64,000 bases of DNA from contig NZ_VIGW01000003.1 of NCBI RefSeq assembly GCF_007858435.1, positions 434,001-498,000 on the forward strand, in the 5' to 3' direction. Of the stretch, positions 1 to 8,479 are shown piece by piece. The stretch comes from Tsukamurella asaccharolytica. Its GTDB lineage: Bacteria; Actinomycetota; Actinomycetes; Mycobacteriales; Mycobacteriaceae. The translations under genes and the position numbers were made by a program. Each line of letters opens with the position of its first letter. The first letter of the stretch is position 1. The notes beneath the pieces were generated by a model. That model saw only the letters and a program-made list of their open reading frames with translations. It had not been told where the DNA came from and did no database searches.

Positions 1-2
1 CC

Positions 3-275
3 GTGCTGCCGCTGTTCAACGCCGCGCTGTCGGACATCGTGCCCCCGCGTCAGGTCGCCGCCATGCTCGGAATCTTCCTGGGGCTACAGTCCATCGGCGG
101 CATGTACGGCCCCTACCTTGCCGGGCGGATCGTCGAATCGGCCTCCAGCAAGGTCGCTGGCTACCCTCTCGCGTTCCAGGCGTTCGGCGCGATGTGCCTG
201 GTCGGGGCACTGATCGCACTGGCCATCGCCAACCCGAAGCGCGATAAGGCCCGCCTGCGCGGAATCACGGACTGA
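3..275 (+). CDS. MFS transporter, C-terminal fragment (cut by window edge)
   Basis: The frame is open from the window edge to a TGA at 273-275, so only about the last 90 residues of the protein are present. They contain a GIFLGLQSIGGMYGP-type glycine-rich helix and a final hydrophobic helix (LVGALIALAIA) followed by a basic tail (PKRDKARLR). This is the usual end of a major facilitator superfamily permease with a cytoplasmic C-terminus. The GTG at position 3 is just an internal valine codon. The substrate cannot be told from the tail. The following decayed CoA-transferase and beta-oxidation genes make a carboxylate substrate plausible, but that is inference. Confidence 0.7.
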   Translation: MLPLFNAALSDIVPPRQVAAMLGIFLGLQSIGGMYGPYLAGRIVESASSKVAGYPLAFQAFGAMCLVGALIALAIANPKRDKARLRGITD

Positions 276-280
276 CCGAC

Positions 281-948
281 ATGACCACCGATGCACCACG
301 ACGACCGAACGATGTACCTGTGACGGCGTTCAACACCGACGACGAATCCGCGACGGATCCGGCCCGGCGGGCGCAGATCGAGATCGGCGCCGCATGGCCG
401 ACGCGTTGGTGGCGCTCAACACGATCGAGCACCTCGCCGGCGAGGTGTTCGTCCCCGCGGAGGGCCCAGCCGGCAATCCCCTGAGCTTCGAGGCCACGCA
501 CCGCGCGCTCGCCACCAAGGACGGCCGGGCCGTCGCGGCCGTCGCGTACACCTACCACGACGTCCGTCGGCTGCTGCGCGCCGTGGGGCACCCGGACGCG
601 GACGATCCGGTATGGGACGGCACGGTGCTGGACCGCCCGACCTTCTGCGGTGGGCTCGAGACGGTGCTCGCGCACTCTGCTCGCCTCACCCTCGCAGAGT
701 GGGAGGAGTTCCTGACGGACAACGACATGCCGTACGGGGTGGTGACCGACATCGCCGAGCTCCCCCACGACCCGTACGTCCGGGAGATGGGGCTGATCAC
801 CGAGGTGGAGCACCCCTCCGAAGGGCGGATCCGCGTGGTGAGCAACCCGCTCGAGTACTCAGCGACGCCGGTCTATATCCGCCGCCACGCAGAACTCCCG
901 GGACAAAGCACCGACGAGGTGTTCGGCCAGTTGCCGGACCGGAGCTAA
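281..948 (+). pseudogene. Decayed class III (CaiB/BaiF) CoA-transferase
   Basis: An intact frame from ATG 394 to 948 (184 aa) matches the C-terminal third of family III CoA-transferases: MADALVALN at the start, a KDGRAVAA strand, the DVRRLLRAVG helix, a WEEFL/YGVVTDIAEL segment and the closing P..IRRHAELPGQSTDEVF motif. The N-terminal Rossmann-like part with the catalytic Asp is absent. Sequence upstream from 281 is open in another frame and reads GQxxD-like residues (RRAQIEIG) that would precede MADALVALN if one base were restored near 390, so both a frameshift and a large N-terminal loss are indicated. Full-length relatives are about 390-440 aa. The remaining product should be inactive. It could alternatively be annotated as a short CDS from 394. 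Confidence 0.7.
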
Positions 949-1065
949 GCGGATCCTCAATGCGCGCGGGCTCGCGACACCACGCTGGCCCGTCGAGTGG
1001 ACGGAACTGGACCGAGACCCGGCTCCACAATCACGAGACGGAGGTGCAGCGCTCCGGCATCGCCC

Positions 1066-1200
1066 GTGCTGCCGTTCGAGCAGCAGGGCATCTTCTTCCT
1101 GCTGTTCGCCCCCACTCCAGGGACCGAGAGCCGCCCGATCCGCTTGGTGGACAGCATCGTCGAGGTCAACGAGTTCTTCCTCACCGGCGTGGTGGTGTAA
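1066..1200 (+). pseudogene. Acyl-CoA dehydrogenase fragment
   Basis: A stretch of about 45 codons ending in TAA at 1198-1200 reads QQGIFFLLFAPTPGTESRPI, then RLVDSIVEVNEFFLTGVVV. The pattern GI-FLL-(x)-TPG-(x)-RPIRL-(x)-NE-FF-(x)-V-V is that of the mid-domain beta strands of acyl-CoA dehydrogenases (compare GISFLL..TPGI.VRPIR and NEVFFTDVRVP in intact members). Nothing before or after it continues the family, and the protein would normally be about 380-400 aa. I read it as a relic of a lost fadE-type gene. The match is by eye and short, so it is moderately certain only. Confidence 0.5.
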
Positions 1201-1207
1201 CTGCCAG

Positions 1208-2073
1208 TCACCGCATCGTCGGAGAGGGAAAGCCCAATCCCGCGACGTCGCAGCCGGCTCGCTTCGTCGTGCGGTGGGCGCGCCAGCTGCCGGTCCACTG
1301 CGGCGGGCGCTTCTGCGCGAACGCCAGGGTACCCTCGGCGGCGTCGTCGGTCGCGCGGATCGCGACGGACTCCGCGCTGCTGCGCTCCCTCGCGTCCGCC
1401 TCCGAGGAGTAGGCGCCGTCGGCGATCGACCGCGCGAGCCGCTTCGTGGCCCGGATAGCGAGCGGGGCGTTGGCCGCGATCTCCCTCGCCAGCTCCCGGG
1501 CCGCGGCCAGAACGGCGCCCGCGCCGACGACCCGGTTCACCAGGTCGAGTTCGAGCGCGCGCCGCGCGTCGATCTTCCGCCCCGTGAACAGGAGCTCGTG
1601 CGCCACCTTCGGGGGCAGGCTGTACCGAGCCGAATCGCTCCGCCGCCCGCGGCGATGATTCCGCGGCTGACCTCGGGAAGCCCGAACACCGCCGACTCGG
1701 CGGCGACAGCCAGATCGCAGGCGAGGACCAGTTCCGTGCCACCGCCGAGCGCGAACCCGTTCACCGCGGCGATCACGGGCACGGGCACCGCGTTGCGAAC
1801 GAACCCGCCGAAACCCCACTCCGGATGCCCCTCGGCGACGATGGACTCGCCCCGCGACAACGCCTTGAGGTCGGCGCCGGCGCAAAAGGCGCGGTCGCCG
1901 GCACCCGTGACGATGACGGCGGCCACGGTGGTGTCCGCATCCGCCTCGGTCAGCGCGGTACCGAGTGCCGTGGCGAGCTCCGCGTTCACCGAGTTCATCG
2001 CTTCGGGCCGGTTCAGCGTGAGGGTGACCACCGCACCGTCGCGCTCCACCACCACCGTGTCGTTGACCGTCAT
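1208..2073 (-). pseudogene. Enoyl-CoA hydratase/isomerase, frameshifted
   Basis: The start ATG at 2073 opens a crotonase-fold protein: TLTLNRPEAMNSVN, the CoA/oxyanion-hole segment AFCAGADLKAL, the second oxyanion strand NGFALGGGTELVLACD and FGLPEVSRGI. The frame is lost after GGGAIRL, near position 1627. The next frame continues at once with LPPKVAHELLFTGRKIDA, LVNRVV and EGTLAFAQKRPPQW. One missing base explains the break, since restoring it gives AIRLRYSLPPKVAHELL. The second part then runs on to a stop at 1208 with about 25 non-family residues, so the original stop also seems lost. It lies at the distal end of the acyl-CoA operon, next to other decayed genes. A sequencing error is the main alternative. 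Confidence 0.75.
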
Positions 2074-2200
2074 TTACGTCTCCTCCCTCTGGAGTCACTT
2101 CGACACCGTCCGGTCTCCCACACCGCCCCGGCGGATTCCGACGCCAGTAGCGCCCGCCCGGGTGCGCGCACGCGATCGATCGATACCACTGTGGTGCTGC

Positions 2201-2971
2201 TCAATTGGTCAGCACCCCACCGTCGACCGGCAGCGTGATACCCGTGACGTAGGTGCTCGCGTCGGACGCCAGGAACAGCAGCGCCGGGTTCAGCTCCCCC
2301 TCCTTGCCGAGGCGTCCCATCAGGGTGCGCGGCACGACGTACCGGTCCAGAACCCCGTCCGCCAGCATCTCGTCGGTCATCTCGGACTGGAAGTAGCCCG
2401 GCGCGAGGGCGTTGACTCGGATCCCCTTGCGGGAGCCCCACTGCTGGGCAAGATCCCGTGTCAGTCCGATGACCGCCGCCTTACTCGCGGAGTACGCCGC
2501 CTGCGGCATCAGCACGCTCGTGATTCCGAGGATGCTCGCGATGTTGATGATCGAACTGCCCGGGCCCATTACGCGACCCGCGGCCTGTGCCATCCAGTAC
2601 GTGCCGTTGAGATTGACGTCGATCACCCGGCGGAAGTCTTCGGGGAGCTCGCGGGTCGCCGGAACGGAGGCGGCGATACCGGCGTTGTTGACGAGCACGT
2701 CGACCCGGCCGAACTCCTCCATCGCGCGCGCGATCACGATGTTGCACGCCTCTGGGTCGGAGACGTCGCACGCCACCGCGAGCGCGCGGCATCCCTCCGC
2801 TTCGACGAGCTCGCGAGTGCGCTCGAGGAGCTCCAACCGGCGCGCGGCGAGAACCACATCGGCGCCCGCTTGCGCGAGGACCTGCGCGAAGCCGACACCG
2901 AGTCCGCTGGACGCGCCGGTGACGACGGCGACCCTGCCGTCCAGCCGGAACAGGTCGAAGATCTCGCTCAT
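2201..2971 (-). CDS. Short-chain dehydrogenase/reductase
   Basis: 256 aa, a standard length for a classical SDR. Visible motifs are the dinucleotide-binding TGASSGLG near residue 18, the NNAG motif of the central sheet, the catalytic Ser strand IINIASI, the YSASK catalytic Tyr/Lys pair, and the C-terminal GITLPVDGG signature. The acidic CDVSD and the AARR stretch after beta-2 suggest NADP preference, which is inference. It probably oxidises a hydroxyacyl intermediate or reduces a ketoacyl one. It lies 319 bp downstream of the acyl-CoA dehydrogenase gene at 3291 and upstream of the broken enoyl-CoA hydratase, so it may be cotranscribed with the acyl-CoA operon. The substrate is unknown. Confidence 0.9.
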   Translation of the reverse strand: MSEIFDLFRLDGRVAVVTGASSGLGVGFAQVLAQAGADVVLAARRLELLERTRELVEAEGCRALAVACDVSDPEACNIVIARAMEEFGRVDVLVNNAGIAASVPATRELPEDFRRVIDVNLNGTYWMAQAAGRVMGPGSSIINIASILGITSVLMPQAAYSASKAAVIGLTRDLAQQWGSRKGIRVNALAPGYFQSEMTDEMLADGVLDRYVVPRTLMGRLGKEGELNPALLFLASDASTYVTGITLPVDGGVLTN

Positions 2972-3290
2972 GGAATGTCCTTCCGTGTAGATGATGTCGC
3001 AGGGAGTCGGTCACGGAGGTGATGGGGGAGCAGGACGAGGTCGCCCAGTTCCCCGTCCCGTCCCCGGATGTGACCGCGCAACGCCTCGCCGGTGAAGCCC
3101 AGCGCAGAGAAGATGGCGAAGACGCGGTCCTCGTCCATCACGAGTTCGACGACACCGAATCGACCGCTCGGTCACACAGGGCCGCGCTCCGAGCATCTTC
3201 ACGATGTGCCCACCTTCGGATATCAGTGCATGCATCATTTCAGCAGAATGTCGCTCGATCCGCGCCTCGAGTTCCTCCGGGCCGCGGCCA
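2972..3290. other. 319-bp gap without an intact gene
   Basis: This gap interrupts an otherwise tightly packed minus-strand operon. On the minus strand a stretch around 3170-3000 (reading VVELVMDEDRVFAIFSALGF and onwards) is open and protein-like but has no start and no clear family. A second frame from 3238 begins MMHALISEGGHIVKMLGARP. The two could be pieces of one broken gene. I could not assign either, and I see no hairpin or operator of note. Confidence 0.4.
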
Positions 3291-4523
3291 CTACTCGGCC
3301 GGCTTCGCAGCCGCGCGCTTCCTCAGCTCCGCGCGTGCGAGGGAATTCTTGTGTACCTCATCCGGCCCGTCGGCGAACCGCAGGGTGCGGATGCCGGCGT
3401 AGGCCTCGGCGAGCGAGAAGTCCTGCGACAGACCGCCCGCGCCGTGCGCCTGGATGGCCTTGTCGAGGATCCACTGCACCGTCTGCGGGGTGGCGATCTT
3501 GATCGCCTGGATCTCCGTGTGGGCGCCGCGGTTGCCTACGGTGTCCATCAGCCACGCGGTCTTGAGCACCAGCAGACGCAGCTGCTCGATCCGTACGCGG
3601 GATTCGGCGATCCAGTCCCGGATCACGCCCTGCTCGGAGAGCGGCTTGCCGAAGGCGGTGCGGTTCGCGACGCGCTCGCACATCATCTCGACGGCCCGCT
3701 CGGCGACGCCGATCGAGCGCATGCAGTGGTGGATGCGGCCGGGCCCGAGGCGGGCCTGCGCGATGGCGAAGCCGTCGCCCTCGTCGCCGATCAGGTTGCT
3801 CGCGGGCACCCTCACGTCGGTGAAGCGCAGCTCCGCGTGGCCGCCGTGGTTGTTGTCCTCGTAGCCGAACACCTGCATACCGCGCAGCACCTCGAGGCCC
3901 GGAGTGTCGCGGGGCACGAGGATCTGCGACTGCTGGCGGTGACGCTCGGCATCGGGCGCGGTCTTGCCCATGACGATGAAGATCTGGCAGTTGGGGTTCA
4001 TGGCGCCGGTGATCCACCACTTGCGGCCGTTGATCACGTAGTCGTCGCCGTCCCGGACGATCGAGAGGCCGATGTTGGTGGCGTCGGAGCTGGCTACGTC
4101 GGGTTCGGTCATGGCGAAGGCCGAGCGGATCTCACCGTTCATGAGCGGCGTGAGCCACTGTTCCTTCTGCGCGGGCGTGCCGAACTCGTTCAGCACCTCC
4201 ATGTTGCCCGTGTCCGGGGCGGCGCAATTGAACACCGCCGGCGCGAGATGCAGGCTGCGGCCGGAGATCTCGGCGAGGGGCGCGTACTGCAGGTTAGTCA
4301 GCCCGCCGCCTCCCTCGCCGGGGAGGAAGAAGTTCCAGAAGCCCCGGCGGCGGGCCTCCGCGCGGAGCTCCGCCAGGATCGGGACGCTATCCCAGGCCCA
4401 GCGGTCGTCCAGCTCCGCCAGCTGGCGGTGGAAGGTCTCCTCCGCCGGGTAGACGTGGCTGTCCATGAAATCGTTGACCTGCCCGATCAGTTCGGTGGTC
4501 TTGGCGTCGTACGCGAAATCCAT
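3291..4523 (-). CDS. Acyl-CoA dehydrogenase, ACAD10/ACAD11-like
   Basis: 410 aa FAD flavoenzyme with the three acyl-CoA dehydrogenase domains. The FAD/substrate motif [16 protein letters not shown] is near residue 139, followed by [18 protein letters not shown], the mid-domain [27 protein letters not shown], and the C-terminal [19 protein letters not shown] and ADGPDEVH are characteristic of the ACAD10/ACAD11 branch rather than short-chain FadE types. In that branch the substrate is thought to be a 4-phosphooxy-acyl-CoA made by a linked kinase. Here the kinase gene lies immediately upstream (start of this gene 1 bp from its stop), which matches the animal kinase-dehydrogenase fusion. The start ATG at 4523 sits right after the kinase stop. 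Confidence 0.9.
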   Translation of the reverse strand: MDFAYDAKTTELIGQVNDFMDSHVYPAEETFHRQLAELDDRWAWDSVPILAELRAEARRRGFWNFFLPGEGGGGLTNLQYAPLAEISGRSLHLAPAVFNCAAPDTGNMEVLNEFGTPAQKEQWLTPLMNGEIRSAFAMTEPDVASSDATNIGLSIVRDGDDYVINGRKWWITGAMNPNCQIFIVMGKTAPDAERHRQQSQILVPRDTPGLEVLRGMQVFGYEDNNHGGHAELRFTDVRVPASNLIGDEGDGFAIAQARLGPGRIHHCMRSIGVAERAVEMMCERVANRTAFGKPLSEQGVIRDWIAESRVRIEQLRLLVLKTAWLMDTVGNRGAHTEIQAIKIATPQTVQWILDKAIQAHGAGGLSQDFSLAEAYAGIRTLRFADGPDEVHKNSLARAELRKRAAAKPAE

Positions 4524-4524
4524 G

Positions 4525-5541
4525 TCAGTTCTCCTTCAGAGCGTCGAGTCCGGCGTCCAGCAGCGGGTTCACTGCCTGGCCGGCCTCGGCGAAGCCCTCG
4601 CCCACGGTCTGCCCGTTGACGTAGCGGTAGTGGATGCCCTCGACGATGCCTGCGAGCTTGAAGCAGGAGAGGGCGATGTAGAAGCCGAAATCGCCGAGGT
4701 CCCGGCTCGATCCGGCGGCGTAACGGTCGATGATCTGCTGCTCGTCGAGGTAGCCGGGTGCCTCGCTCACATCGCTGACCGTGTCGGCGGAGATCTTTGC
4801 CAGGCGCCCGTAGACCACCATCAGCGCGAGGTCTGTCAGCGAGTCGCCGATGGTCGCCAGCTCCCAGTCGACGACCGCGGCAGGCTCGTCCCGCGGAGAG
4901 ACGAGCACATTGTCCAGACGGTAGTCGCCGTGCACGATGCCCGGCGCCGAGTCCGCCGGTACCCGTGCCTCGAGCGCGGCGAACAGCTCGTCGACCTGCG
5001 GCAGGTCGCGGGTGTGCGCGGCGGCGAACTGCTTCCGCCAGCGCTGCACCTGCCGACCCAGGAAGCCCTCGGGGCGACCGAAGTCGGCGAGGCCGACGCT
5101 CGCGGGGTCGACGTGGTGCAGATCGACGAGGGTGTCGACCAGCCGCTCGGAGATGGCCCGCGTGCGCTCGACACCGAGCGCCTCGAGCTCGGTCGCGCGG
5201 CGGTACGGCACCCCGTCGATCTCGCTCATCACGTAGAACGGCGCCCCGAGCACCTCGGGGTCGTCGCAGTAGGCGTACATCACCGGGACCGGCACGGCGG
5301 TTCCTCCGAGCGCCGACATCATCCGGTACTCGCGGCCCATGTCGTGCGCCGACGGCAAGAGCTTGCCGACGGGCGGCCGGCGCAGGATCCAGGATGAGGC
5401 ACCGTCGGAGATGCGGTACGTGAGGTTGGACTTGCCGCCAGCGAGGAGGACCGCCTCGATGTGCGGGCCCGCCCCCGGCACGTGCTGCGGGAGCCAGGTG
5501 CCGAGGATGTCGAGGTCGAGGCCCGGGTGCTGCTCCGCCAT
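4525..5541 (-). CDS. APH-family phosphotransferase (acyl-CoA kinase candidate)
   Basis: 338 aa aminoglycoside-phosphotransferase-fold kinase. The nucleotide-binding lobe contains [10 protein letters not shown] and an ILRRPP strand. The catalytic loop is [10 protein letters not shown] (HGDxxxxN with base Asp and metal-binding Asn) and the Mg-binding Asp is in [11 protein letters not shown]. This subfamily is the kinase module of animal ACAD10/ACAD11 and resembles LvaA of the Pseudomonas levulinate pathway, which phosphorylates 4-hydroxyvaleryl-CoA. I infer phosphorylation of a 4-hydroxyacyl-CoA. The start codon overlaps the stop of the MaoC gene in TGATG at 5539-5543, so translation is coupled. 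Resistance to aminoglycosides is unlikely given the operon. Confidence 0.85.
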   Translation of the reverse strand: MAEQHPGLDLDILGTWLPQHVPGAGPHIEAVLLAGGKSNLTYRISDGASSWILRRPPVGKLLPSAHDMGREYRMMSALGGTAVPVPVMYAYCDDPEVLGAPFYVMSEIDGVPYRRATELEALGVERTRAISERLVDTLVDLHHVDPASVGLADFGRPEGFLGRQVQRWRKQFAAAHTRDLPQVDELFAALEARVPADSAPGIVHGDYRLDNVLVSPRDEPAAVVDWELATIGDSLTDLALMVVYGRLAKISADTVSDVSEAPGYLDEQQIIDRYAAGSSRDLGDFGFYIALSCFKLAGIVEGIHYRYVNGQTVGEGFAEAGQAVNPLLDAGLDALKEN

Positions 5542-5993
5542 CAGAAGACCACCACGGAGACGGTCTCGGCGACGCACGCGGGGCGGTCGCCGCCCTCGCG
5601 CTCGATGGTCACGCGCGCCACGACCTGCTGCCCGCCACCGCCCGGGGTCACCGAGACCAGTTCGACTCCGGCCCGGACGCGGGAGCCGACGGGCACCGGC
5701 GCCGGGAATCGGACCTTGTTGCTGCCGTAGTTGACGCCCATCGTCGTGCCCTCGACGGTGTAGATCTGCCACACCAGCATCGGGATGAGGGACAGGGTCA
5801 GATAGCCGTGGGCGATGGTCGAGCCGAACGGCCCGGATTTGGCCTTCTCCGGATCCACGTGGATCCACTGGTGATCGCCAGTGGCGTCCGCGAAGAGGTC
5901 GATCCGCTTCTGGTCGATCTCGACCCAGTCGCTGTAGCCGAGGTGCTCCCCTACTGCGGCCTGAAGCTCCTCGAGTCCGTTGAGTACGCGCAT
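5541..5993 (-). CDS. MaoC-family (R)-specific enoyl-CoA hydratase
   Basis: 150 aa single hot-dog-fold protein. The hydratase-2 motif is present: FADATGDHQWIHVDPEKA, with the catalytic Asp and His, then FGSTIAHGYLTLSL. The closing beta strands include GVNYGSNKVRFPAPVP. Such proteins hydrate trans-2-enoyl-CoA to 3-hydroxyacyl-CoA. The chosen ATG at 5993 gives the canonical length; a longer upstream frame adds unrelated residues. It lies between a FabG-like SDR (25 bp upstream) and the kinase (overlapping), so it could supply the hydration step for the enoyl-CoA made by the dehydrogenase/kinase pair. Confidence 0.88.
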   Translation of the reverse strand: MRVLNGLEELQAAVGEHLGYSDWVEIDQKRIDLFADATGDHQWIHVDPEKAKSGPFGSTIAHGYLTLSLIPMLVWQIYTVEGTTMGVNYGSNKVRFPAPVPVGSRVRAGVELVSVTPGGGGQQVVARVTIEREGGDRPACVAETVSVVVF

Positions 5994-6018
5994 GTTCTCG
6001 TCCCTCGCCTGTCCGGTC

Positions 6019-6771
6019 CTAGTCCTTCGGCCCGCCCGCGACGTACACGACCTGCCCGGAGACGAAGCCGGCACCCTCGCTGGCGAAGAAGCTCGCGGTG
6101 TGCGCGATGTCGGCGGGCAGGCCCACGCGCTGCACCGGGATCTCCTTGGCCGCAGCGGCCTTGAAGTCCTCGAAGGAGACGCCGATCCGCTCGGCGGTCG
6201 CAGCGGTCATGTCGGTGGCGATGAATCCGGGGGCGATCGCATTCGCGGTCACGCCGAAGCGGCCGAGCTCGAGGGCGAGCGTCTTGGTCAGGCCCTGCAT
6301 ACCTGCCTTCGCCGCCGAGTAGTTGGCCTGGCCGCGATTACCCAGCGCCGACGTCGACGAGAGGTTGACGATGCGGCCCCACTTCTCCTGGGTCTGGTAC
6401 TTCTGCACCTCGCGCGACATGAGGAAGGCGCCGCGCAAGTGCACACCCATGACCGAATCCCAGTCGGAGACGGTCATCTTGAACAGCAGGTTGTCACGGA
6501 TGATGCCCGCGTTATTGACCAGGATGGTGGGCGGTCCGAGTTCCTCGGCGACGCGGGTGACGGCGGCGCCGACCTTCTCCTCGTCGGAGACGTCGACACC
6601 CACGCCGATGGCGCGGCCGCCGGCGGCGGTGATCTCGTCGGCGACCACTCGGCAGGCGGCCTCGTCGAGGTCGAGGACGGCGACGGCGTGCCCGTCGGAG
6701 GCGAGGCGGCGGGCCACCTCGGCACCGATGCCTCGGGCGGCTCCGGTCACGATGGCGATGCGCTGGGTCAT
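6019..6771 (-). CDS. SDR family oxidoreductase, FabG-like
   Basis: 250 aa, classical SDR. TGAARGIG lies at residues 9-16, NNAGII in the middle, the catalytic triad is in NLSSTSALG and NYSAAKAG, and GFVSGQVVYVAGG ends the fold. FabG-like relatives interconvert 3-ketoacyl and 3-hydroxyacyl thioesters. In this operon, directly before the MaoC hydratase, a role as 3-hydroxyacyl-CoA dehydrogenase is a reasonable inference. Spacing to the upstream HAD gene is 11 bp. Confidence 0.9.
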   Translation of the reverse strand: MTQRIAIVTGAARGIGAEVARRLASDGHAVAVLDLDEAACRVVADEITAAGGRAIGVGVDVSDEEKVGAAVTRVAEELGPPTILVNNAGIIRDNLLFKMTVSDWDSVMGVHLRGAFLMSREVQKYQTQEKWGRIVNLSSTSALGNRGQANYSAAKAGMQGLTKTLALELGRFGVTANAIAPGFIATDMTAATAERIGVSFEDFKAAAAKEIPVQRVGLPADIAHTASFFASEGAGFVSGQVVYVAGGPKD

Positions 6772-6782
6772 GATGTGCTCCT

Positions 6783-7493
6783 TCAGGGGTGGACGGACGT
6801 ATCGGCCAGGGCGGGAACGAGTTTCCGCAGGGCCGAACGGGTGGTGGCGGGGTCGGTGTGGTGCACGGCGCGGATGCCGAGGGCGGCGGCGCCGTTGATG
6901 TTCGGCGTCGCGTCGTCGATGAACGCGGCCCGCTCGGGCGGGACGTCAAGGGGGTCGAGCGCGAGCCGGAAGATGGCCGGGTCGGGCTTACGCACCCCCA
7001 CCTCCTCCGAGATGATCACCGGCGCGAACAGGGCTGCGAGGCGCTCACGCGGGTAGAGGTTCCCGCCGCCCCAGCTGTTGGAGACGATCGCCACGGGCAC
7101 GCCCGCCGCCCGCAGATCAGCGGCGAGCTCCCACATCGCGGGGTCCTCCTCGATCCGGGCGAACATCCGGCGCAGCACACCGTCGGGGCTCACCGGTGCG
7201 CCGGTCGTGGTGCGCAGCGCCGCGGCGAACTCGGCGTCGAACTCCGCCTCGGGCAACTCCCCGGTCTCCAGGCGGTGGATCGGGCTGCCCGCGGCGGCGT
7301 CGCGGCCGAGCCAGGCCTTGAGCGTGGCGGTGAAGCTGGCCGGTTCGATGCCCTCGTCGGCGATCCATGCTTCGATGCTGCGGCGCATCGGCCGGGTGAG
7401 GACGCCGCCGTAGTCGAACAGGACGGCGTCCACCTCTCGGTCGGCCGGGCTGTCCGCGCCCCGTCGCGCCGGGTCCGACGGTGCGCTCGTCAT
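6783..7493 (-). CDS. HAD-IA family hydrolase, ACAD10 N-terminal-like
   Basis: 236 aa. HAD motif I is VLFDYGGVLT near residue 25, with the nucleophile Asp but Gly where phosphatases usually have the second (acid/base) Asp. Motif II is IVSNSWGG, motif III is the Lys in VRKPDP, and motif IV is FIDDATPNI. FDxGGVL is the form found in the N-terminal domain of animal ACAD10. It starts at GTGA/ATGA overlap 7490-7493 with the quinone-oxidoreductase-like gene, so the two are coupled. Because the other two ACAD10 domains are encoded two and three genes downstream, I infer a role in the same pathway, perhaps removing phosphate from a stray intermediate or acting non-catalytically. Confidence 0.85.
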   Translation of the reverse strand: MTSAPSDPARRGADSPADREVDAVLFDYGGVLTRPMRRSIEAWIADEGIEPASFTATLKAWLGRDAAAGSPIHRLETGELPEAEFDAEFAAALRTTTGAPVSPDGVLRRMFARIEEDPAMWELAADLRAAGVPVAIVSNSWGGGNLYPRERLAALFAPVIISEEVGVRKPDPAIFRLALDPLDVPPERAAFIDDATPNINGAAALGIRAVHHTDPATTRSALRKLVPALADTSVHP

Positions 7494-8479
7494 CGGTCCG
7501 CCTGGTAGACAACGCGGCCCACTGTGGTGCCGTCGCCGAGGCGCTGCAGGCCGTCGGGGACGGCGTCGAACGCGAGGCGCTCACTGACGAGGGGATTCAC
7601 CACCCCCTGGTCGGCGAGGCTCGTGAGCTCCGCGTGGCACTGCTGCACGGCGGACGGGTCGTACCTGTTGTACAGACCCCAGTGCAGGCCGACGATCGAA
7701 TAGTTCTTGATCAGCGCGTGATTGAGGGCGGCCTTTTGGATGGTGCCGCCGGCGAAACCGATGATGAGGATCCGGCCCTCGAAGGCGATGCACTTGGTGG
7801 AACGCTGGTAGGTCTCGCCGCCGACCGGGTCGTAGATGACGTCGGCGCCGCGGCCGTCGGTCTCGGCCTTGACCACCTCGACGAAATCCTGGGTGTGCCG
7901 ATCGATCACGACATCGGCGCCCAGCGCGCGAGCGACTTCGGCCTTCTCCGGCCCACCGACGACGCCGATCACCCTGGCCCCGGCGGCCTTGCCGAGCTGG
8001 ACGGCGGCGCTGCCGACGCCGCCGGCGGCGGCGTGCACGAGGAGGGTCTCGCCGGCCTGCAGGTGTGCGCGGCGGTGCAGCCCGAACCACCCTGTCTGGT
8101 AGCCGATGAACAGCGACGAGGCCTGCGCGTCATCGAGCGACGCCGGCGCCGGGAAGGCCTGCGCCGCAGTGAGAGCCGCGTACTCCGCGAAGCCGCCGTG
8201 GGGAAGAGCGGAAGCGCCCAGGACGCGCTGCCCCACCGTGAAGCCCTCGACGCCCTCGCCGAGAGCGACGACCTCGCCGCACAGCTCGACGCCGGGGGTG
8301 AACGGCAGATCGGGCTTCACCTGGTACAGCCCGCGGCACAGGAGGACGTCGGGGAAGTTCGCCGCCGTCGCGAGCGTGCGCACGACGACCTGCCCCGGGC
8401 TCGGTTCGGGGACCGGAAGATCGGCCTCGCGGACCACCGCGAGCGGCTCCCCCAGTTCGGGTACCTGCCAGGCCCTCAT
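7490..8479 (-). CDS. NADPH:quinone oxidoreductase-like MDR protein
   Basis: 329 aa zinc-free medium-chain dehydrogenase/reductase. The N-terminal GroES-like domain has NFPDVLLCRGLYQ and PGVELCGEVVALGEGV. The Rossmann domain has the NADPH motif HAAAGGVGSAAVQLGKAAGA, and VIYDPVGG and GRILIIGFAGG follow. The C-terminal GTTVGRVVY is the usual ending. In acyl-CoA operons these enzymes often act as enoyl-CoA or enoyl reductases, but the substrate cannot be read here. The start ATG at 8479 overlaps the upstream SDR stop (ATGA, 8476-8479). Confidence 0.9.
   Translation of the reverse strand: MRAWQVPELGEPLAVVREADLPVPEPSPGQVVVRTLATAANFPDVLLCRGLYQVKPDLPFTPGVELCGEVVALGEGVEGFTVGQRVLGASALPHGGFAEYAALTAAQAFPAPASLDDAQASSLFIGYQTGWFGLHRRAHLQAGETLLVHAAAGGVGSAAVQLGKAAGARVIGVVGGPEKAEVARALGADVVIDRHTQDFVEVVKAETDGRGADVIYDPVGGETYQRSTKCIAFEGRILIIGFAGGTIQKAALNHALIKNYSIVGLHWGLYNRYDPSAVQQCHAELTSLADQGVVNPLVSERLAFDAVPDGLQRLGDGTTVGRVVYQADR

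Noticed and set aside
3011-3238. Minus-strand 75-codon frame in the 319-bp gap of the acyl-CoA operon
   Set aside because: The first part looks protein-like, but the rest becomes Arg/Gly low-complexity and no start with RBS or family match was found; noted as part of an unassigned gap instead.
4525-5541. Reading the APH-fold kinase as an aminoglycoside resistance gene
   Set aside because: It lies inside an acyl-CoA operon, overlaps the MaoC gene and neighbours an ACAD10/11-type dehydrogenase; a metabolic kinase is much more likely.
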